29,375 nucleotides of DNA, from contig NZ_CALLVP010000140.1 of NCBI RefSeq assembly GCF_938010505.1, positions 1 through 29,375 of the forward strand, given 5' to 3'. Position 1 is the stretch's first letter. Each line of letters opens with the position of its first letter. The DNA comes from an uncultured Veillonella sp. Lineage in GTDB: Bacteria; Bacillota; Negativicutes; Veillonellales; Veillonellaceae. The notes beneath the pieces are model-generated. The model was not told the origin of the DNA and ran no database searches. It saw only the letters and a list, made by a program, of their open reading frames with translations. Below, one piece after another: positions 23,032 through 29,375 of the stretch. The position numbers and the translations under genes are program-made.

Positions 23032-23679
23032 ATGGTATCCATAACATTTCAACCTACAACTGAAGATATAATCCTATTCGTAGGCGGCGGAGAAGTAGCG
23101 GAACGACGGATGCAGCTTTTTATTAAGGAGCCTTGCCAAATTGTCGTTATTGCTCCAACTGTGACGGATACGATTAGCCAATGGGCAAAGGAAAATCGCA
23201 TCACTTGGTGTAATCGAGCTTTCACAATGGATGACGAAGAGCATATTATTTCGAGTAGTTTGCTGTTTATCTGCACAGATAATCATGAACTAAACGATAA
23301 CTTGTATGAGCTAGGGAAAAAACATCGAGTGTGGACAAACCGCAGTGATGATCCGAGCGCGTGCAGCTTTACTGTACCGTCATCCCTTGAACTCGGCGAT
23401 CTTCATATTGCTATTAGCGCCAATAATGTGGGCCCTCGTATCAATCGTCTCGTACGACAAGATATGATGAATCGTTATGGTCAGTTGCAAAAGGCTATGC
23501 CTAGACTTAAAATATTTAGAGAAGAAGTAAAGTTACTGCTTCCTACGCCAGAGGCTCGTCAACAATTTTGGCGAGAATATTTGACGGTAGAAACTTTTGA
23601 GGCCATTCTCAAGGGAGAGTGGATGATTATAGAGGAGAAACTAAACCATGCAATTAGTGGTATTAGGTCTAAATCATAG
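23032..23679 (+). CDS. Precorrin-2 dehydrogenase / sirohydrochlorin ferrochelatase-like protein
   Basis: This NAD-dependent enzyme oxidises precorrin-2 to sirohydrochlorin, towards siroheme or cobamides; some members also insert iron. It is 215 residues, equivalent to the N-terminal part of CysG or to Met8p. The Rossmann loop is FVGGGEVAERRMQ (16-28). A conserved segment, NRSDDPSACSFTVPS, carries the Asp region used for catalysis. It has only a poor ribosome binding site. It overlaps the hemA start by 32 bp, so the two are coupled. Whether it also chelates metal cannot be told. Confidence 0.88.
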   Translation: MVSITFQPTTEDIILFVGGGEVAERRMQLFIKEPCQIVVIAPTVTDTISQWAKENRITWCNRAFTMDDEEHIISSSLLFICTDNHELNDNLYELGKKHRVWTNRSDDPSACSFTVPSSLELGDLHIAISANNVGPRINRLVRQDMMNRYGQLQKAMPRLKIFREEVKLLLPTPEARQQFWREYLTVETFEAILKGEWMIIEEKLNHAISGIRSKS

Positions 23680-24919
23680 AAGTGCCGCTGTAGAGGTGCG
23701 TGAACGTTTCTCGTTTGATAAAGACGAGGTAGTTGCCGCACTAAACCGCCTCTATGAATTTGACTGTGTATCAGAATGCGTTATATTGTCTACTTGTAAT
23801 AGAACGGAAATTTACGCTGCTTTAGAAGGTGTAGAATTCCCTAAGGATTACATGTTGGCAGTGTTAAAAGACTTAAAAGGAGCAGATCATATTGATGAAG
23901 ATGCATTCTTCTTCTACGAAGAACGAGATTGTATTGAACATCTATTCCGCGTTTCTGCTAGTCTTGATTCCCTTGTGTTGGGGGAAGGCCAAATCTTGAG
24001 CCAATTAAAAGGGGCTTATATTCAGGCTTATAGCGCAGGCTGTACGGGAACAATATTTAATATTTTATTCCAACGGGCTATTAGCGTTGGTAAAAAGGTG
24101 CGTACGAATACGGGCATTGCTAATACACCTGTATCTGTTAGTTACACAGCGGTTAATCTTGCGGAGGACAGTTTAGATAAGCCATTATCCGAAGCTACAG
24201 TACTTATTTTGGGTGCTGGTACCATGAGTGAATTGACGGCTACTCATTTACAAGCGAAGGGTGTAAAAACGATTTTTGTATCTAATAGAACCTTTGCTAA
24301 GGCTGAAATGTTAGCGGAACGCTTTAATGGTAAAGCTGTTAAGCTCGATAACTTTGTAGAGTATGCTAAGGATGCGGATATCCTCATTACATCTACAGGG
24401 GCGCCGCATTATATTATTACTGAAAAAGAAGCGAAGAAAATTACGACTCTTCGCAAGGGTGAACCAATCGTTATGATTGATATAGCGGTACCACGTGATA
24501 TCGATCCTACGGTGGCAGATTTGGACGGTATTTACCTATTTAATATTGACTCTCTTGAAAGTGTAGTAGAAGAAAATAAGGCGCAGCGCGAAGAAGAAGC
24601 TCGTCGTGCGGAGCCTATTATTCATGATGCTATTGAAGAGTTATTGGATAAGTTGAGCTATTTAACAGTGCGTCCTATGATGGCATTGCTCACGGAAAAG
24701 GCGGAGCGCATTCGCCGTCGTGAATTACATCGTGCATTAGCTAAATTGCCAGATATTTCCGATAAGGAACGCCGCATTATGGACTCTATGAGTCGCATGA
24801 TTATCCGCAAAATATTGCGTGAACCGATGATTCACTTCAACGAAATCGCTGGTACAGATGAAGAAGGCTTGTACTGGGATTTATTCAAAGATATGTTTAA
24901 TCTTGAGAAAGAAGGCTAA
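23648..24919 (+). CDS. hemA: Glutamyl-tRNA reductase
   Basis: HemA reduces glutamyl-tRNA(Glu) to glutamate-1-semialdehyde, the first committed step of the C5 tetrapyrrole pathway. It is 423 residues, the family norm. Visible are GLNHRSAAVEVRERF (7-21), the nucleophile C50 in STCNRTEIYA, the LGEGQILSQLK substrate segment, the NADPH motif VLILGAGTMSEL (about 188-199) and the C-terminal dimerisation helices. GAGGAG precedes the ATG. It lies inside the tight hem operon and makes the substrate used by hemL at its end. Confidence 0.96.
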   Translation: MQLVVLGLNHRSAAVEVRERFSFDKDEVVAALNRLYEFDCVSECVILSTCNRTEIYAALEGVEFPKDYMLAVLKDLKGADHIDEDAFFFYEERDCIEHLFRVSASLDSLVLGEGQILSQLKGAYIQAYSAGCTGTIFNILFQRAISVGKKVRTNTGIANTPVSVSYTAVNLAEDSLDKPLSEATVLILGAGTMSELTATHLQAKGVKTIFVSNRTFAKAEMLAERFNGKAVKLDNFVEYAKDADILITSTGAPHYIITEKEAKKITTLRKGEPIVMIDIAVPRDIDPTVADLDGIYLFNIDSLESVVEENKAQREEEARRAEPIIHDAIEELLDKLSYLTVRPMMALLTEKAERIRRRELHRALAKLPDISDKERRIMDSMSRMIIRKILREPMIHFNEIAGTDEEGLYWDLFKDMFNLEKEG

Positions 24920-24923
24920 TGCC

Positions 24924-25862
24924 ATGAGAGACCATATTCGAATCGGCACGCGAAAAAGTGCCCTTGCCCTGTGGCAGGCTGAACATATTAGTGCAGAATT
25001 ACAACGTCTGTACCCTAATATTACGGTAGAGCTAGTTCACTTTAATACAAAAGGTGACCGTATCCTAGAGAAACCACTGGCTCAAGTTGGTGGTAAAGGT
25101 TTATTTACTGCTGAATTAGAAGAGGCTATGCATGCAGGCGAAATTGACATCGCCGTACATAGCTTAAAGGATATGCCTACAGAGTTGCCAGAAGGCCTTA
25201 CTCTTGGTGCCATCTCCGCTCGTGATGTGCCTTATGATGCACTAGTGAGTCCCGTGTATAAAACACTAGACAAATTGCCACAAGGAGCACGCGTCGGTAC
25301 TAGTAGTTTGCGTCGTCAAGCGCAATTGTTACATGTCCGACCTGACCTAAAGGTAGAGGTGATTCGCGGCAATGTGCAGACTCGTTTGAGCAAGATTGAA
25401 ACGGAAAAGCTAGACGGTGTTATCTTGGCTCAAGCAGGCCTTAAGCGATTGGGTTTAGAAGACCAAATTACACAAGTCTTCAAGGTCGACGAAATGATTC
25501 CTGCCGTTGGACAAGGGGCACTCGCTGTCGAGTGTCGCGCCGATGATACGGAAATGCTTGACATGTTGGCTCCTATCAACGACGAAGCAACGCGCTATGC
25601 CGTTGAAGGGGAGCGCAGTTTCTTGCGTCAATTAAACGGTGGTTGCCAAGTGCCAATGGGCGTACATGGTACAATCAATAAAGGTCAATTGACGTTAAAG
25701 GCTATGATTGCATCTCTCGATGGAAAAACTGTGTACGAAGGGGAAATCTCTGGTCCAGCTAAAAAGGGAGAGATTCTTGGCAAAAACCTTGCAAAAGCCT
25801 TATACGAAGAAGGGGGCAAACATATTGTGGATGCTCTCATAGAGGAAGGAATCATAAAATGA
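24924..25862 (+). CDS. hemC: Hydroxymethylbilane synthase (porphobilinogen deaminase)
   Basis: HemC links four porphobilinogen units into hydroxymethylbilane. It is 312 residues, as expected. Visible are IGTRKSALALWQ near the N-terminus, KGLFTAELEEAM, VHSLKDMPT with the catalytic Asp, TSSLRRQAQL, and the cysteine C241 in NGGCQVPMGVH that holds the dipyrromethane cofactor. The start is the ATG at 24924, just past the hemA stop with AGAAGG upstream; an earlier in-frame start inside hemA is rejected. It overlaps the next gene by 4 bp. Confidence 0.96.
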   Translation: MRDHIRIGTRKSALALWQAEHISAELQRLYPNITVELVHFNTKGDRILEKPLAQVGGKGLFTAELEEAMHAGEIDIAVHSLKDMPTELPEGLTLGAISARDVPYDALVSPVYKTLDKLPQGARVGTSSLRRQAQLLHVRPDLKVEVIRGNVQTRLSKIETEKLDGVILAQAGLKRLGLEDQITQVFKVDEMIPAVGQGALAVECRADDTEMLDMLAPINDEATRYAVEGERSFLRQLNGGCQVPMGVHGTINKGQLTLKAMIASLDGKTVYEGEISGPAKKGEILGKNLAKALYEEGGKHIVDALIEEGIIK

Positions 25863-27367
25863 CAGGTATGGTATATCTAATTGGTGCAGGCCCTGGCGAT
25901 GTTAAACTCATCACCGTAAAAGGTCGTGAATGTATCGAAAAAGCAGATGTAATTGTATATGACTATTTAGCAGATGCTCATTTATTAGAATGGGCGCGCC
26001 CAGACGCGGAGTTGATTTATGCTGGTAAACAATGTAAAGATCACACGATGCATCAATGGGAAATCAACGAGCTTTTAGTACAAAAAGGAAAAGAAGGCAA
26101 AATCGTAGCTCGCCTAAAAGGCGGGGATCCACTCGTATTCGGTCGCGGTGGTGAAGAGGCTATGGCCCTTGGCGAAGCCGGTGTGCCTTTTGAATTCGTT
26201 CCAGGTGTAACATCTCCAATCGCGGCACCTGCATATGCAGGTATCCCTGTAACACAACGCGCTATGGCCACTTCCTTTGCCGTTGTCACAGGCCATGAAG
26301 ACCCTACAAAAGAAGTGTCTGGAATTCATTGGGAAGGCCTTGCTACGGCGGTAGATACACTTTGCTTTGTAATGGGCGTTGGCAACTTGCCTACCATTGC
26401 AGACAAATTGATGGCTCATGGTCGCGCCCCATCTACGCCTGTAGCACTCGTTCGTTGGGGTACAAAAACAGTACAAGAGGTATTGGTTTCTACCCTTGAA
26501 CATGTCGTTGAAGATGTAGAGAAGGCTCAATTAAAAGCGCCAGCTATCATCGTAGTAGGCGATGTAGTCAACCTTCGTGAAAAATTGCAATGGTTCGATA
26601 ATAAACCATTATTCGGTAAAACTGTTGTAGTTACACGCGCTCGCTCCCAAGCAAGTGCATTCCGCGAAAAATTAGCGGCTCAAGGTGCTAATGTAGTGGA
26701 AGCAGCAGCAATTAAAACATCTCCATTGGAATTGTTTGAGGAAGATAAACGCATCATCAACAATACAAAAGAATACCAATGTATCGTATTTACATCTGGT
26801 GAAGGGGTTCGCTACTTCTTTGATGCTCTATATAAAGAAGGCAAAGATACACGTGCTTTAGGTAATTCTAAAGTGGCGGCTATCGGCTGTGCTACGGCTC
26901 GTGAACTTCAAAAATATGGCATCGTACCGGATATCATTCCTGTAGACTACAAGGCTGAATCTGCTGTAGAGGCTCTTGAAGAAGAACTCAATGCAGGGGA
27001 TTCTGTACTGTTGATTCAACCAAAGGTAGCACGCGATGTGATTCCACGTTGCTTGCGTCACCGCGATATGAATGTAGATATCTTGCGTTTATACGAAACT
27101 ACACAAGATACATCTCAACAAGAAGCATTAGTAACAGCGTTAACAGAAGGCAATGTAGATTATATTACCTTCACAAGTTCTTCTACGGTAACAAATACAA
27201 TCCAATTATTGGGCGACAATGCACTAGAGCTATTAGGCAAAACTAAAGTAGCTTGCATCGGTCCAATTACGGCTGCTACGGCTATGAGTGCAGGTCTTAA
27301 ACCGGCTATCATCAGCGATGTATATACAACAGATGGCTTAGTAAATGCTATTATAAAGGATATTTAG
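25859..27367 (+). CDS. Fused uroporphyrinogen-III C-methyltransferase and uroporphyrinogen-III synthase
   Basis: This 502-residue bifunctional protein (CobA-HemD fusion) has two parts. Residues 1-245 are the SAM-dependent methyltransferase that turns uroporphyrinogen III into precorrin-2: VYLIGAGPGDVKLITVKG, VYDYLAD, VARLKGGDPLVFGRGGEE and the late AIIVVGDVV. Residues about 250-502 are the uroporphyrinogen-III synthase (HemD) that closes hydroxymethylbilane: KTVVVTRARSQA near the junction, FTSGEGVRYFF and YITFTSSSTVTN. The fusion passes the product directly to the siroheme/cobamide branch. It overlaps hemC by 4 bp (ATGA) and is 9 bp before hemB. Confidence 0.95.
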   Translation: MTGMVYLIGAGPGDVKLITVKGRECIEKADVIVYDYLADAHLLEWARPDAELIYAGKQCKDHTMHQWEINELLVQKGKEGKIVARLKGGDPLVFGRGGEEAMALGEAGVPFEFVPGVTSPIAAPAYAGIPVTQRAMATSFAVVTGHEDPTKEVSGIHWEGLATAVDTLCFVMGVGNLPTIADKLMAHGRAPSTPVALVRWGTKTVQEVLVSTLEHVVEDVEKAQLKAPAIIVVGDVVNLREKLQWFDNKPLFGKTVVVTRARSQASAFREKLAAQGANVVEAAAIKTSPLELFEEDKRIINNTKEYQCIVFTSGEGVRYFFDALYKEGKDTRALGNSKVAAIGCATARELQKYGIVPDIIPVDYKAESAVEALEEELNAGDSVLLIQPKVARDVIPRCLRHRDMNVDILRLYETTQDTSQQEALVTALTEGNVDYITFTSSSTVTNTIQLLGDNALELLGKTKVACIGPITAATAMSAGLKPAIISDVYTTDGLVNAIIKDI

Positions 27368-27376
27368 GAGGATCAC

Positions 27377-28351
27377 ATGTACGATTTAACATACCGTCCT
27401 CGCCGCTTGCGTATCAATCCAGAAATGCGTGATTTGGTACGCGAAACGACACTCGACGTAACTGATTTGATTTATCCATTATTTATCGTGCCTGGTGAAG
27501 GTATCAAAAAAGAAATCGATACATTGCCAGGTCAATATCACTTGTCTGTTGACGAGGCTGTGAAAGTAGCGCAAGAAGCCTATGATCTTGGTGTGCGCGG
27601 CGTGGAAATCTTTGGCATTCCTACCTATAAGGATGAACAAGGTTCCTCTGCGTGGGATATGTCCCAACCTGTACAACAAGCTATTAAAGCCATCCGCGGA
27701 GCAGTGCCAAACCTATTGGTTATCTCTGACGTATGCTTGTGCCAATATACCTCTACCGGTCACTGTGGCATGATTGATGACCATGAAATCTTGAACGACG
27801 AAACATTACCATTGCTTTGTAAAGTTGCGGTAAGCCAAGCAGAAGCTGGTGCACATATGGTGGCTCCATCCGATATGATGGACGGTCGCGTAGGTGCTAT
27901 TCGTGAAGCCCTTGATGCGGCAGGTTATACCAATGTATCCATCATGAGCTATGCCGCAAAATACGCATCTGCTTACTATGGTCCGTTCCGCGGAGCTGTT
28001 AATTCTGCGCCAAAATTTGGTGACCGCAAATCTTATCAAATGGACCCGGCTAATCGCTTGGAAGCTTTCAGAGAAATCGAACTCGACATCGCTGAAGGTG
28101 CAGATATTATCATGATTAAACCAGCCTTGTCCTATTTGGATATCGTTCGTGAAACACGTGACCGCTATGAATTACCTGTAGCTGTATACAATGTATCTGG
28201 CGAATATGCGATGGTTAAATCCGCCGCAGCGGCTGGTCTTATCGACGAAGAACGTCTCGTTATGGAAACAATGCTGTCTATGAAGCGTGCTGGTGCTAAA
28301 ATCATCATTACGTACCATGCCTTAGATATTGCTAAATGGTTACAACAATAA
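27377..28351 (+). CDS. hemB: Delta-aminolevulinic acid dehydratase (porphobilinogen synthase)
   Basis: HemB condenses two 5-aminolevulinate molecules to porphobilinogen. It is 324 residues, standard length. The catalytic zinc cysteines are present (C120, C122 and C130 in DVCLCQYTSTGHC), so this is the zinc-dependent type. The two substrate lysines are K195 (YAAKYASAYYGPFR) and K248 (IMIKPALSYLD). AGGAGG precedes the ATG. Gene order hemA-hemC-cobA/hemD-hemB-hemL is the common Firmicute arrangement. Confidence 0.97.
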   Translation: MYDLTYRPRRLRINPEMRDLVRETTLDVTDLIYPLFIVPGEGIKKEIDTLPGQYHLSVDEAVKVAQEAYDLGVRGVEIFGIPTYKDEQGSSAWDMSQPVQQAIKAIRGAVPNLLVISDVCLCQYTSTGHCGMIDDHEILNDETLPLLCKVAVSQAEAGAHMVAPSDMMDGRVGAIREALDAAGYTNVSIMSYAAKYASAYYGPFRGAVNSAPKFGDRKSYQMDPANRLEAFREIELDIAEGADIIMIKPALSYLDIVRETRDRYELPVAVYNVSGEYAMVKSAAAAGLIDEERLVMETMLSMKRAGAKIIITYHALDIAKWLQQ

Positions 28352-28360
28352 GGAGGAACT

Positions 28361-29375
28361 ATGTTCCAACTCGGTAAATCTGAAAAGGCCTTTAACGAGG
28401 CTAAACGTTATATGCCAGGCGGCGTAAATAGCCCTGTTCGTTCCTATCGCAGCGTAGGGTCTAACCCTCCGTTTATCAGCAGTGCCAGCGGCAGCCGTAT
28501 TTATGATATCGATAACAACGAATATATCGACTATGTGTTGAGCTGGGGACCTATGATCTTAGGCCATGCGAACCCTGAAGTCATCGCGAGCCTGCAAGAG
28601 GCTATTCCTCGCGGTACTAGCTACGGTGCACCTACACTATTAGAAACAGAATTGGCTAAAAAGATACAAGCCTTCATGCCTTCTATGGAGGTTATCCGCC
28701 TCGTTAACTCTGGTACAGAGGCTACCATGAGTGCCTTGCGTGTTGCTCGTGGCTATACTGGTCGCGATCGTATCGTAAAATTTGTAGGCTGTTACCATGG
28801 TCATAGTGATGCGCTCTTGGTGAAAGCTGGCTCTGGCCTTGCTACCTTTGGCGTGCCAGATAGCCCAGGTGTTCCTCAAGGCGTAGCTGAAAATACCATA
28901 ACATTGCCGTACAATGACTCTGATGCGGTTCGTAAATTATTCGACGATATGGGCGATACTATTGCGGCAATCATAGTTGAACCTGTAGCTGGCAACATGG
29001 GTTGCGTACCTCCAGTACCTGATTTCCTCGAAACCTTGCGCGAAGTAACTAAGGCTCACGGCGCTGTGTTGATCTTTGACGAAGTTATGTGTGGCTTCCG
29101 CGCTAGCAGTGGGGGTGCCCAAAAGCGTTACAAGATTAAACCAGACCTTACATGCCTTGGTAAAATCGTTGGCGGTGGCATGCCACTTGCCGTGTTCGGT
29201 GGCTCTCGTGAGATTATGAACCAAATTGCACCAGCTGGTCCTATCTACCAAGCCGGTACATTGAGTGGTAATCCAATTGCCGTTACCTCTGGTTTGGCAA
29301 CGCTTTCCATTCTGCAACGTGATCCAACGGTGTTTAAACAAGTAGAAGATACAACGATTGCCCTTTGCGAAGGCT
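28361..29375 (+). CDS. hemL: Glutamate-1-semialdehyde 2,1-aminomutase, 3' end outside window
   Basis: This PLP enzyme converts glutamate-1-semialdehyde to 5-aminolevulinate, the step after HemA. The first 338 codons are here; the full enzyme is about 425-430 residues, so some 90 are missing past the window end. Visible are MPGGVNSPVRSYR (18-30), the SGTEATMSALRVAR substrate loop (117-130), YHGHSD (145-150), DEVMCGFR (240-247) and the PLP lysine K268 in LGKIVGGGMPLA. Most homologues have Thr where C244 stands. AGGAGG lies at ideal spacing, 9 bp after hemB. The reading frame stays open to the last base. Confidence 0.96.
   Translation, partial: MFQLGKSEKAFNEAKRYMPGGVNSPVRSYRSVGSNPPFISSASGSRIYDIDNNEYIDYVLSWGPMILGHANPEVIASLQEAIPRGTSYGAPTLLETELAKKIQAFMPSMEVIRLVNSGTEATMSALRVARGYTGRDRIVKFVGCYHGHSDALLVKAGSGLATFGVPDSPGVPQGVAENTITLPYNDSDAVRKLFDDMGDTIAAIIVEPVAGNMGCVPPVPDFLETLREVTKAHGAVLIFDEVMCGFRASSGGAQKRYKIKPDLTCLGKIVGGGMPLAVFGGSREIMNQIAPAGPIYQAGTLSGNPIAVTSGLATLSILQRDPTVFKQVEDTTIALCEG

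Noticed and set aside
28937..29341. Minus-strand open frame of 134 codons near the window end
   Set aside because: It is the shadow of hemL, whose frame has clear family motifs over the same bases.

Overview
The window looks like chromosome from a low-GC member of the Negativicutes, most probably Veillonella. This rests on recall of family sequences and gene content, not on a search. The signs are Firmicute-type -10/-35 promoters and AGGAGG ribosome binding sites, U-tract intrinsic terminators, a SepF/YlmH division-associated cluster, C5-pathway tetrapyrrole genes, and a DASS-type dicarboxylate transporter that suits an organic-acid fermenter. Nearly all of it is core chromosome. I see no transposase, integrase, phage gene, CRISPR array or origin.

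Layout. 1-750: the 3' end of a tRNA-Val(TAC) with its terminator, then a minus-strand YnfA-type small membrane protein. 751-1947: a minus-strand LysR regulator and the divergent region it shares with rpsD. 1948-4104: stand-alone rpsD, a small WapI-like immunity-type orphan, then rplM-rpsI, with strong promoters before rpsD and rplM. 4158-5108: an AT-rich orphan that looks like a PUA/EVE-like plus PD-(D/E)XK nuclease-like protein, the best candidate for undescribed biology here. 5200-9485: a PaaG-like crotonase-fold enzyme with its own promoter, pgl-tatA-HMA protein, then cupin plus DASS anion transporter. 9486-9988: an accessory-looking gap holding an unlisted 43-codon gene rich in Leu/Val/Ile and a terminator just before ilvD. 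9989-17157: branched-chain amino acid synthesis, ilvD-ilvA-ilvB-ilvN, then an ABC ATPase, then ilvC from its own promoter. 17360-22974: a radical SAM protein, pgeF, yggS, sepF, proC and ylmH, the cell-wall/division neighbourhood usually found downstream of ftsZ. 23032-29375: a tetrapyrrole operon (precorrin-2 dehydrogenase, hemA, hemC, cobA-hemD fusion, hemB, hemL), with hemL cut by the window end.

How the genes work together. The ilv genes cover threonine deamination to 2-oxobutanoate, acetolactate/acetohydroxybutyrate formation, the reductoisomerase and the dehydratase; only the final transaminase is outside. The hem genes run from glutamyl-tRNA to uroporphyrinogen III and on through precorrin-2 to sirohydrochlorin. 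No step after uroporphyrinogen III towards heme is seen, so the cluster is probably wired for siroheme or cobamide. Several junctions have a terminator hairpin only 15-45 nt before the next start codon (cupin, ilvD and the hem operon), which suggests conditional read-through or promoters overlapping terminators.
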